This document shows, one piece after another, positions 1 through 6,375 of a stretch of 7,743 nucleotides of DNA. The position numbers and the translations under genes were made by a program. Each line of letters begins with the position of its first letter. The first letter of the stretch is position 1. The notes below the pieces were generated by a model that worked only from the letters and a program-made list of their open reading frames with translations, was not told the DNA's origin and did not search any database. Origin of the DNA: Pseudomonadota bacterium (GTDB lineage Bacteria > Pseudomonadota > Gammaproteobacteria > Xanthomonadales > Xanthomonadaceae); NCBI GenBank assembly GCA_023453655.1, contig JAEXTE010000447.1, forward strand, positions 1-7,743. Direction: 5' to 3'.

Positions 1-219
1 GCACGGCGACACCAGGCGCGGGCGTTCTGCCGGCCGCTGAGCCGCGCTGCCGCGGGCCCGAGCGTCGCAGCCCTCCCGCCCGGCGCCGGCACGCGGCGAG
101 AGGCCGCGTTCGATGTCCCGCGACCGCGTCGAGCTGATTCGGTGGCGGTGCATCCAGGAGGCGATCCGCGCAGTTCGCCTGCAGCGCTCCGCCCATGTGT
201 GAGCCAGACGTCGCATACG
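1..219. other. No supported gene beyond the tRNA terminator
   Basis: This GC-rich stretch has open frames on both strands, as expected from base composition, including a minus-strand frame open from 196 to the edge. None gives a recognisable protein. A 29-codon plus-strand frame (113-202, starting MSRDRVELIRW) has GAGAGG 9 nt before its ATG but no other support. The DNA may be spacer or the edge of a gene outside the window. Confidence 0.5.
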
Positions 220-244
220 AAAAAGCCCCGGGGGTTCCGGGGCT
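220..244 (-). terminator. Intrinsic terminator of the tRNA-Pro transcript
   Basis: On the minus strand AGCCCCGG, loop AACCC, CCGGGGCT form an 8-bp GC-rich stem followed directly by TTTT. It lies 36 nt past the tRNA CCA end. The 5' arm sequence is present twice upstream (see finding). Confidence 0.9.
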
Positions 245-279
245 CTGCGGGGTTCCGGGGAGAACCCGTGACGCTAAGT

Positions 280-356
280 TGGTCGGGGTAGCCGGATTCG
301 AACCGACGACCACTTGTCCCCCAGACAAGTGCGCTACCAGGCTGCGCTATACCCCG
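280..356 (-). tRNA. tRNA-Pro (anticodon GGG), CCA encoded
   Basis: A complete 77-nt cloverleaf. The acceptor arms CGGGGTA and TACCCCG pair over 7 bp, followed by discriminator A and an encoded CCA (282-280). The D stem is GCGC/GCGC with loop AGCCTGGTA. The anticodon stem is CTTGT/ACAAG with loop CTGGGGG, giving anticodon GGG for CCC and CCU codons. The variable loop has 5 nt. The T stem GTCGG/CCGGC carries loop TTCGAAT. It has its own promoter and terminator and so is independent of the upstream operon. tRNA 3' ends are common integration sites, but no integrase is visible here. Confidence 0.98.
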
Positions 357-374
357 GGTTGGGTGGCGATTATA
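357..374 (-). promoter_or_regulatory. Promoter -10 element and discriminator of the tRNA-Pro gene
   Basis: A perfect TATAAT lies at 374-369, 12 nt before the tRNA 5' end. The predicted transcript would start about 6 nt upstream of the tRNA. The bases after the -10 are GC-rich (CGCCACCC), as in stable-RNA promoters under stringent control. No good -35 hexamer is seen at 16-18 nt, so the -10 must carry most of the recognition or an activator helps. Confidence 0.7.
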
Positions 375-431
375 CGCGACACGGCGGGCAAGGGGTCTGA
401 ATCCGTGCCCCGATCCGGCCGGCGTGAGGCT

Positions 432-788
432 TCAGCGCTTGAGCAGCGCCAGGATCTCCTCCAGTTCCATGCGCACCTGGCGCACGATCTGGCTGCTCAT
501 CGCCGATTCCTGCTTCGCGCCCTCGCCTTCCAGGCGCAGGCGCGCGCCGCCGATCGTGTAGCCCTGCTCGTAGAGCAGGCCGCGGATCTGGCGCACCATC
601 AGCACGTCGTGGCGCTGGTAATAGCGGCGGTTGCCGCGGCGCTTGACCGGCTTGAGGCTGGGGAACTCGGTCTCCCAGTAGCGCAGCACGTGCGGCTTGA
701 CGTCGCACAGCTCGCTGACCTCGCCAATGGTGAAGTAGCGCTTGGCCGGGATCGGCGGAAGTTCGCGGTTGCTGCCCGGATCAAGCAT
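432..788 (-). CDS. MerR-family transcriptional regulator
   Basis: A 118-residue DNA-binding protein. The MerR-type winged helix-turn-helix occupies about residues 18-85: [22 protein letters not shown], then [16 protein letters not shown] as the wing, then a helix pair through [10 protein letters not shown]. The C-terminus is only a short helix (about 98-117), probably for dimerisation. There is no effector domain and no cysteine cluster; the only cysteine, Cys28, lies in the HTH, so metal or redox sensing is unlikely. The ATG overlaps the ihfA stop (ATGCTTGA, 8 nt) and has no Shine-Dalgarno of its own, which points to translational coupling. A MerR gene after ihfA is usual in gammaproteobacteria, but I know of no established target. 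No convincing terminator follows it before the tRNA. Confidence 0.95.
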   Translation of the reverse strand: MLDPGSNRELPPIPAKRYFTIGEVSELCDVKPHVLRYWETEFPSLKPVKRRGNRRYYQRHDVLMVRQIRGLLYEQGYTIGGARLRLEGEGAKQESAMSSQIVRQVRMELEEILALLKR

Positions 789-1083
789 CGCGCGGCCCGG
801 TGTAGGTTTCGACGCGTTCCTTGAGCTTCTGGCCCGGACGGAAGGTGACCACGGTGCGCGCGGAGATCGGGATCTCCTCGCCGGTCTTGGGGTTGCGGCC
901 GGGGCGCTCGTTCTTGCGGCGCAGGTCGAAATTGCCGAAACCCGACAGCTTCACCTGGCGCCCCTGCTCGAGGCCCTCACGCAACACGCCGAAGAACGCG
1001 TCGACGAATTCCTTCGCCTCGCGCTTGTTGAGCCCGACTTCCTCGTAGAGCTTTTCGGCCATTTCCGCCTTCGTCAACGCCAC
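781..1083 (-). CDS. ihfA: Integration host factor subunit alpha, GTG start
   Basis: IHF is a heterodimeric nucleoid protein (partner IhfB, not in this window) that binds specific sites and bends DNA sharply, acting in transcription, replication and recombination. The 100-residue product starts [20 protein letters not shown] and carries the DNABII signature [21 protein letters not shown]. The intercalating proline is Pro65, the same position as in E. coli. The start is GTG at 1083; it gives the exact family N-terminus and is preceded by a purine-rich GGGGGAAAGG. In E. coli ihfA likewise follows pheT and is partly transcribed from promoters inside pheT. Its TGA lies inside the next gene, overlapping it by 8 nt. 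Confidence 0.98.
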   Translation of the reverse strand: MALTKAEMAEKLYEEVGLNKREAKEFVDAFFGVLREGLEQGRQVKLSGFGNFDLRRKNERPGRNPKTGEEIPISARTVVTFRPGQKLKERVETYTGPRDA

Positions 1084-1104
1084 GCCTTTCCCCCGAGTAC
1101 TACG

Positions 1105-3492
1105 TCAGCCTCTGATCCTGGCGCCATGCTCCTGCTGCAGCGCGGCGATGACCGCAGCCACCACGACATCCACGTCGCTCTCGGTGAGAGTGCGCGAATT
1201 GTCTTGAAGAATCAAGCCGGTTGCGAGACTTCTGAATCCTGGATCGACCCCCTTTCCGACATAACGGTCGAACAACCGCAGTTCGGCCAGCAGCGGACCG
1301 GCGGCCTGTCGGATGCTGTCTTCCAGCGCCGCCCAGGGCACGCCCTCCGGCGCGACGAAGGCCAGGTCGCGACGCACCGACGGGAAGCGAGAGAGCGCGG
1401 CGGCCCGCGGCACGCTGCGGCGGCGCAGCGGCTCCAGGTCGAGCTCGAAGGCCAGCAGCGTGCCCTCCAGGTCCAGCGCGCGCACCAGCCGCGGATGCAG
1501 TTCGCCGATCCAGCCCAGCGTCACCGGGCCCTCGCCATCCACGCGTACGACCTCGGCGCTGCGGCCCGGATGGCCGTGCGGCGCGCTGGCGGGACGGAAC
1601 TCCAGGCGGGCGCCGGCACAGGCGGCCAGGCTCTCGAGATCGCCCTTGAGGTCGTGGAAATCTGCCGGACGCGCACTGGCGCCCCACTGCTCGGCCTGGG
1701 CGCCGCCCTGGATCACAGCGGCCAGGCGCGCGGTCTCCACCGGGGCCTCGCCCTGCGCGGCCAGGTCGAACACCTTGCCCAGCTCGAACAGCCGGACGCG
1801 CGACTGCTGGCGCGCGAGGTTGCGCGCCGCCGCGGCCACCAGGCCGGGCAGCAGGCGCGTGCGCATCACGCCCAGCTCGGCGCTGAGCGGGTTGGCCAGG
1901 GCCACGCCGCCGGCATCGGCCTGCCAGGCCTGCAGCAGCGACTGGTCGACGAAGGCGAAGTTCACCGCCTCGAAGTAGCCGCGCGCCACCATCTGCGCGC
2001 GCAGCTCGTCCTCGCCCACGCGCGTCTCGCTGGGCACGGCGATGCGCGACGCGCCGCCGGGCAGCGTGGTCGGGATCGCGTCGTAGCCGTGGATGCGCGC
2101 GACCTCCTCGATCAGGTCTTCCTCGATGGCGATGTCGAAACGGCGGCTGGGCGGCAGCACGCGCCAGCCCGCATCGGTGGCCGAGACCTCCATGCCCAGC
2201 GCACGAAGGATCCGCGCCACCTCCGCGTCCGGCACCCCCAGGCCCAGCACGCGCGCCAGGCGCGCGCGGCGCAGCGCGATCGGCTGCGGCTGCGGCAGGT
2301 GCGCCTCCAGCGACGCCTCGACCACCGGGCCGGGCTGGCCGCCGGCGATGTCGAGCACCAGGCGCGTGGCCAGTTCGATCGCGGCGCGCGGCAATGCCGG
2401 ATCCACGCCGCGCTCGAAGCGGTGCGCAGCGTCGGTATGCATGCCCAGGCGCCGGCTGCGGCCGATGATCGCCGCCGGCGCGAAGTGCGCCGATTCCAGG
2501 AACACGTTGCGGGTGGCGTCGGTGACCCGGGTACCGAATCCACCCATCACGCCCGCCAGCGCGACCACGCGGTCGGCGTCGGTGATCGCGAGGAACTCGT
2601 CGTCCAGCGCGACGTCGCGACCGTCGAGCAGCTTCAGCGTTTCGCCCGCGCGCGCACGGCGCACGCCCACCGGTCCGTGCAGCAGGTCGCGGTCGAAGGC
2701 GTGCATGGGCTGGCCCAACTCGAGCATCACGTACTGGGTGACGTCCACCAGCAGGTTCACCGGGCGCACGCCGCTGCGGCGCAGGCGCTCGGCCATCCAG
2801 ACCGGCGTGGGCGTCGCGGCGTCCACGCCCTCGATCACGCGGCCGAGGTAGCGCGGCGCGTCGGCGCCGGCATGGAGCTCCACCGGCAGCGCGGCCTCGA
2901 TCACCGCCGGCACCGGCGAAGCCTCGAACGGCGTCACTTCGCCCCCGGTGGCGGCCGCCACGTCGAAGGCGATGCCACGCACGCTGAAGCAGTCGGCGCG
3001 GTTGGGCGTGAGCTTGATCTCGATGCTGGCGTCGGGAAGGCCCAGGTACCCGGCCAGCGGCGCGCCGACCGGCGCGTCGCCTGGCAGTTCCAGCAGGCCC
3101 GAGGCATCGGCATCGATGCCCAGCTCCTTCGCCGAGCACAGCATGCCGTTGGACTCGACCCCGCGCAGCTTCGCGGCCTTGATCGTGAGCTCACCGATCC
3201 GGGTGCCGATGGTGGCCAGCGGCGCGACCAGGCCAGCGCGCGCGTTCGGCGCGCCGCACACGATCTGCAACGGCTCCCCGTGGCCGGCGTCGACCTGGCA
3301 CACCTGCAGGCGGTCGGCCTCGGGATGCCGCTCGGCCGAGACGATGCGCGCCACCACCAGGCCGTCGAGCGCCTCGCCCAGCGGCGCCACGTCTTCGACC
3401 TCGAGGCCGATCGCGGTCAGGACCTCGGCCAGTCGCTCGCGCGTGGCGTCGGTGGGCACGTGCTGGCGCAGCCAGTTTTCGCTGAATTTCAT
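1105..3492 (-). CDS. pheT: Phenylalanyl-tRNA synthetase beta subunit
   Basis: PheT supplies tRNA binding and Tyr-tRNA(Phe) editing to the PheS-PheT enzyme. The 795-residue product has the E. coli length. In order: N-terminal start MKFSENWLR; tRNA-binding (EMAP-like) domain about 39-148; B3/B4 editing domain about 210-390; B5 domain about 400-475 with RFDIAIEEDLIEEVARIHGY; catalytic-like core; and C-terminal FDX-ACB anticodon-binding domain from about 700. Editing residues appear intact: His264 in GQPMHAFD, Glu333 in FLESAHF and Thr353 in MHTDAAHRFERG, corresponding to E. coli His261, Glu334 and Thr354 by motif. The ATG at 3492 gives the family N-terminus, yet the 11 nt before it (GATTTCAATCC) contain no Shine-Dalgarno sequence. 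ihfA follows after 21 nt with no terminator, so both are co-transcribed. Confidence 0.99.
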   Translation of the reverse strand: MKFSENWLRQHVPTDATRERLAEVLTAIGLEVEDVAPLGEALDGLVVARIVSAERHPEADRLQVCQVDAGHGEPLQIVCGAPNARAGLVAPLATIGTRIGELTIKAAKLRGVESNGMLCSAKELGIDADASGLLELPGDAPVGAPLAGYLGLPDASIEIKLTPNRADCFSVRGIAFDVAAATGGEVTPFEASPVPAVIEAALPVELHAGADAPRYLGRVIEGVDAATPTPVWMAERLRRSGVRPVNLLVDVTQYVMLELGQPMHAFDRDLLHGPVGVRRARAGETLKLLDGRDVALDDEFLAITDADRVVALAGVMGGFGTRVTDATRNVFLESAHFAPAAIIGRSRRLGMHTDAAHRFERGVDPALPRAAIELATRLVLDIAGGQPGPVVEASLEAHLPQPQPIALRRARLARVLGLGVPDAEVARILRALGMEVSATDAGWRVLPPSRRFDIAIEEDLIEEVARIHGYDAIPTTLPGGASRIAVPSETRVGEDELRAQMVARGYFEAVNFAFVDQSLLQAWQADAGGVALANPLSAELGVMRTRLLPGLVAAAARNLARQQSRVRLFELGKVFDLAAQGEAPVETARLAAVIQGGAQAEQWGASARPADFHDLKGDLESLAACAGARLEFRPASAPHGHPGRSAEVVRVDGEGPVTLGWIGELHPRLVRALDLEGTLLAFELDLEPLRRRSVPRAAALSRFPSVRRDLAFVAPEGVPWAALEDSIRQAAGPLLAELRLFDRYVGKGVDPGFRSLATGLILQDNSRTLTESDVDVVVAAVIAALQQEHGARIRG

Positions 3493-3503
3493 GGATTGAA
3501 ATC

Positions 3504-3610
3504 CGTGATTCGTGATTGGTGATACGTGATTCGAAACAGCGCCAGCAGGCGACCGGAGACCGCGACGGCAATCCGCTTCTGCGAATCACCAATCACGAAT
3601 CACCAGTCAC
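3504..3610. repeat. Inverted pair of tandem heptamer repeats between pheS and pheT
   Basis: On the plus strand the left arm (3504-3533) is four heptamers, CGTGATT, CGTGATT, GGTGATA and CGTGATT, followed by CG. The right arm (3582-3610) is the same kind of array inverted (CGAATCACC AATCACG AATCACC AGTCAC). Folding the arms gives 24 Watson-Crick pairs out of 29 plus one G-T wobble; the mismatches fall almost only at the variable C/G position of each heptamer. The arms flank 48 bp (3534-3581) that does not resemble a gene. I recall similar heptamer arrays in Xanthomonadaceae intergenic regions, often mistranslated as SRITNHESRI-like strings. The structure is seen; the lineage link is from memory. 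Confidence 0.8.
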
Positions 3611-3615
3611 ATCCC

Positions 3616-4821
<1,206 letters not shown>

Positions 4822-4822
<1 letters not shown>

Positions 4823-5181
4823 TACGCCGCGAGCGCGCCCTTCGCCTTCTCGGTCAGGGCCGTAAACCCGGCCGCGTCGTGCACGGCGATGTCCGCCAGC
4901 ACCTTGCGGTCCAGGGTGATGCCGGCCTTGAGCAGGCCGTTCATGAAGCGGCTGTAGCTCATGCCGTTGAGGCGGGCGGCAGCGTTGATGCGCGCGATCC
5001 ACAGGGTGCGGAAATTGCGCTTCTTCTGCTTGCGGCCGATGTACGCGTACTGCTCGGCCTTGATGACGGCCTGCTTGGCGACGCGGAAGACCTTGCGGCG
5101 GGCGTTGTAATAGCCCTTCGCGCGGCCGATGACCTTCTTGTGACGGCGGCGCGCCTGCACGCCACGCTTGACTCGTGCCAT
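4822..5181 (-). CDS. rplT: 50S ribosomal protein L20
   Basis: L20 binds 23S rRNA early in 50S assembly. In E. coli it also represses its own operon by binding the rpmI leader. The 119-residue product matches the family length (118 in E. coli). It has the basic N-terminal arm [18 protein letters not shown], then [36 protein letters not shown] and the globular C-terminal part with [12 protein letters not shown] and [13 protein letters not shown]. The start is the family MARVKRG and has a strong ribosome-binding site. The stop overlaps a further ATG (TAATG) that opens a 66-codon frame toward pheS. An intrinsic terminator lies about 70 nt downstream. Confidence 0.99.
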
Positions 5182-5188
5182 TGTTCAG

Positions 5189-5194
5189 CCCTCC
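5189..5194 (-). promoter_or_regulatory. Strong rplT ribosome-binding site abutting the rpmI stop
   Basis: GGAGGG at 5194-5189 directly follows the rpmI TGA and stands 7 nt before the rplT ATG. Ribosomes ending rpmI would land on this site, favouring coupled translation of L35 and L20. Confidence 0.8.
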
Positions 5195-5398
5195 TCAGAG
5201 ATACGGAAGCATGCGGTCCAGACGGCCCGCGTCCTCGGCACGAACATGGTTCGTCTGCCGCAGGTTGCGCTTCCGCTTGGTCGCCTTCTTGGTGAGGATG
5301 TGGCTGGTGTTGGCGTGGCCGGCCTTGTACTTGCCGGAAGCGGTCTTCCGGAAGCGCTTGGCCGCGCCGCGATGCGTCTTGATCTTGATCTTAGACAT
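5195..5398 (-). CDS. rpmI: 50S ribosomal protein L35
   Basis: L35 is a small, very basic protein of the large ribosomal subunit. The 67-residue product has the family signature [19 protein letters not shown], then [14 protein letters not shown] and the conserved C-terminus [15 protein letters not shown]. The usual length is about 65. The two extra residues lie at the N-terminus, which reads [11 protein letters not shown] where the family usually has one IK. A tandem hexamer AAGATC-AAGATC at 5392-5381 encodes the repeated KI. The frame stays open upstream to about 5695, but that stretch does not resemble protein, and the ATG at 5398 has AGGA 6 nt before it. rplT follows after 13 nt, so the two are co-transcribed and probably translationally coupled. 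Confidence 0.98.
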   Translation of the reverse strand: MSKIKIKTHRGAAKRFRKTASGKYKAGHANTSHILTKKATKRKRNLRQTNHVRAEDAGRLDRMLPYL

Positions 5399-5557
5399 TG
5401 CGGGTCCTGGGGTCGTTTCTAGTACTGGCCCGGGCGGCGCCCGCATCCGCGGGCACGCTTTCCATCCTGCCTGGCCGGTTTGTAAGCCGCTGATCCCGCA
5501 GGGAATCAGGGCAGGTCCAAAGTGGTGCGTACAGCCTCCGGACGAACCGGAGCCGGG
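5399..5557 (-). promoter_or_regulatory. Structured 5' leader of rpmI-rplT, possible L20 operator
   Basis: Three hairpins lie between the candidate promoter and rpmI. H1 is CTCCGG/CCGGAG (5552-5536, loop TTCGT). H2 is CTGATTCC/GGGATCAG (5509-5490, 8 bp with one G-T pair). H3 is GCCCGC/GCGGGC (5454-5439, loop GGAT). H2 is immediately preceded by CCTGCC (5515-5510), which can pair with GGCAGG (5471-5466) and enclose a branched domain. L20 is known to repress rpmI-rplT translation in E. coli by binding structured mRNA, so this leader is the natural candidate site. No homology to a named leader family was tested. A weak ribosome-binding AGGA lies 6 nt before the rpmI ATG. Confidence 0.4.
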
Positions 5558-5558
5558 C

Positions 5559-5587
5559 ATTATGCCCGCTGGGGGTTTCCAGCGCAA
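5559..5587 (-). promoter_or_regulatory. Candidate sigma70 promoter for rpmI-rplT
   Basis: The minus strand has TTGCGC (5587-5582), exactly 17 nt, then CATAAT (5564-5559). The -10 matches TATAAT in 5/6 and the -35 matches TTG. The -10 sits in a palindrome, CGGGCAT-A-ATGCCCG (5568-5554), which could be an operator or chance. Transcription would begin near 5552 and give a leader of about 150 nt before rpmI. E. coli also has a secondary promoter feeding rpmI-rplT. Confidence 0.5.
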
Positions 5588-5663
5588 TCCGGACGTCTTT
5601 GCCCCCGATGCAGGGGAAGCTGGCACAGCGCCGCGGAGGCGACGCCGCCGCCGCAAAAGCGAA

Positions 5664-5681
5664 GCGCGCCTGGCGGCGCGC
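5664..5681 (-). other. GC-rich hairpin in the infC-rpmI gap (weak terminator or attenuator)
   Basis: The minus strand reads GCGCGCC, tetraloop GCCA, GGCGCGC, a perfect 7-bp GC stem. It is followed by TTCGCTTTTGC, a T-rich but interrupted tail. It could cause partial termination downstream of infC, which would explain the separate promoter just ahead. The U-tract is too broken to call a confident terminator. Confidence 0.4.
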
Positions 5682-5710
5682 TCCCCACCCTCCACCCTCC
5701 ACCCTCCCCC
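5681..5710 (-). repeat. G-run tract with tandem GGGTGGA heptamers (possible RNA G-quadruplex)
   Basis: The mRNA-sense strand carries five runs of G (5, 3, 3, 3 and 4 residues) separated by A, TGGA, TGGA and T. They are built on a tandem GGGTGGA unit repeated about three times. The tract satisfies the usual pattern of four or more runs of at least three G with short loops. It lies in the untranslated infC-rpmI spacer. Whether it folds in vivo is not known. Confidence 0.6.
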
Positions 5711-5726
5711 GTAACGGGCAGAGGGG
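5702..5726 (-). repeat. Imperfect palindrome CCCTC..CCCG-CGGG..GAGGG
   Basis: On the minus strand CCCTC, TG, CCCG, loop TTA, CGGG, G, GAGGG gives a 4-bp plus 5-bp stem with a small internal loop. The shape and composition recall a family of short dispersed palindromes of the CCCTCTCCCG...CGGGAGAGGG type that I remember from proteobacterial intergenic regions. That kinship is from memory and unchecked. Its 3' arm runs into the G-run tract. Confidence 0.45.
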
Positions 5727-5736
5727 AACGGGTCGC

Positions 5737-5756
5737 CTCACGCTTCGGCGCGTGAG
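5737..5756 (-). other. Hairpin one base after the infC stop codon
   Basis: The minus strand has CTCACGC, a 6-nt loop GCCGAA, then GCGTGAG: a perfect 7-bp stem starting 1 nt past the infC TGA. No T-tract follows, so it is not an intrinsic terminator as it stands. It may protect the infC mRNA 3' end or mark a processing site between infC and rpmI-rplT. Confidence 0.5.
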
Positions 5757-5757
5757 C

Positions 5758-6279
5758 TCACTTCTTCTTGGGCGCGATCATCATCACCATCTGCCGCCCC
5801 TCCAGACGCGGGCGCGATTCGATGACGATGTCCTCGCCGAGGTCGGCCTCGATCCGCGCGGCCATCTCGCGGCCGAGCTCCTGGTGGCTCATCTCGCGGC
5901 CACGGAAGCGGATGTTGACCTTGATCTTGTCCCCTTCCTCGAGGAACTCGCGCATCTTGCGCAGCTTGATCTGGTAGTCGCCCTCGTCGGTGACGGGGCG
6001 GAACTTCTCTTCCTTGATCTCGCCCTGCGTGGACTTGTTCTTGGCCTCGTTGGCCTTCTTCTGCATCTCGAACTTGAACTTGCCGAAGTCCATGATCTTG
6101 CAGACCGGCGGATCCGCGTTGGGCTGGATCTCGACCAGGTCGAGGCCTTCATCCTCGGCCATCTTCAAGGCTTCGTCGCGCGACAACACGCCGACCATCT
6201 CGCCGTCGGACCCGATCACGCGCACGCGCGGCACGCGGATCTCGTTGTTGCGTCGATTCTGCTTGTCCTGGGTGCTAAT
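5758..6279 (-). CDS. infC: Translation initiation factor IF-3, AUU start
   Basis: IF3 binds the 30S subunit, blocks premature 50S joining and checks the start codon and initiator tRNA. The protein is 173 residues. It has an N-terminal domain with DLVEIQPNADPPVCKIMDFGK, a lysine-rich linker, and a C-terminal domain with FRPVTDEGDYQIK, RFRGREMSHQ and a final APKKK. I start it at ATT (6279-6277). The frame from there reads ISTQDKQNRRNNEIR directly into the conserved body. An in-frame TGA lies at 6315-6313, and no ATG, GTG or TTG occurs between it and the ATT. Starting at GTG 6234 would remove 15 conserved residues. In E. coli the same AUU codon lets IF3 repress its own translation, so the same control is likely here. 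A 359-nt gap separates it from rpmI. Confidence 0.97.
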   Translation of the reverse strand: MSTQDKQNRRNNEIRVPRVRVIGSDGEMVGVLSRDEALKMAEDEGLDLVEIQPNADPPVCKIMDFGKFKFEMQKKANEAKNKSTQGEIKEEKFRPVTDEGDYQIKLRKMREFLEEGDKIKVNIRFRGREMSHQELGREMAARIEADLGEDIVIESRPRLEGRQMVMMIAPKKK

Positions 6280-6285
6280 ACTGCG

Positions 6286-6290
6286 TCTCC
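6286..6290 (-). promoter_or_regulatory. infC ribosome-binding site that fixes the AUU start
   Basis: GGAGA at 6290-6286 is followed by 6 nt and then ATT at 6279-6277; measured from the GGAG core the spacing is 7 nt, which is ideal. No comparable Shine-Dalgarno sequence stands before the internal GTG at 6234. This site therefore supports initiation at the ATT codon. Confidence 0.85.
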
Positions 6291-6301
6291 GGAAAGGGGA
6301 A

Positions 6302-6327
6302 GGCGGGCACGCTCAACGGCGCCCGCC
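6302..6327 (-). other. Hairpin in the thrS-infC intergenic region
   Basis: On the minus strand GGCGGGC and GCCCGCC form a perfect 7-bp GC stem around a 12-nt loop, followed by TTCCCCTTT and then the infC ribosome-binding site. The tail is interrupted by four C residues, so this is a poor intrinsic terminator. It could be an RNA-processing site, a partial attenuator or a mRNA stability element. The stem is seen; any role is inference. Confidence 0.45.
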
Positions 6328-6344
6328 AGGGCCGTAGGTACGGA

Positions 6345-6372
6345 TTTTTAACGGATTCGGGCCGCGATACAA
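6345..6372 (-). promoter_or_regulatory. Weak candidate promoter between thrS and infC
   Basis: Just after the thrS stop the minus strand reads TTGTAT (6372-6367), a 16-nt spacer, then TAAAAA (6350-6345). Each hexamer matches the sigma70 consensus only moderately (3/6 and 4/6), but this is the one AT-rich spot in the gap. E. coli also has promoters feeding infC within or near the end of thrS. Function is inferred only. Confidence 0.25.
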
Positions 6373-6375
6373 CCG

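Noticed and set aside
113..202. 29-codon plus-strand frame with a fair ribosome-binding site
   Set aside because: Too short and without homology, promoter or conserved context; kept only as a remark in the 1-219 entry.
280..356. tRNA-Pro as the attachment site of a genomic island
   Set aside because: No integrase, no direct repeat of the tRNA 3' end and no composition change is visible in the 279 nt available on that side.
742..3522. 926-codon plus-strand open frame opposite merR, ihfA and pheT
   Set aside because: It is fully antisense to three certain genes, rich in Ala, Arg, His and Gln as expected from reverse-complemented GC-biased codons, and resembles no protein.
3504..3610. CRISPR array
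   Set aside because: The repeat units are 7 nt and directly tandem without unique spacers, so this is a heptamer array with an inverted partner.
5399..5695. In-frame upstream extension of rpmI to a 166-residue protein
   Set aside because: The added residues show no protein-like pattern, the L35 family starts at the ATG of 5398, and the region contains hairpins and a promoter.
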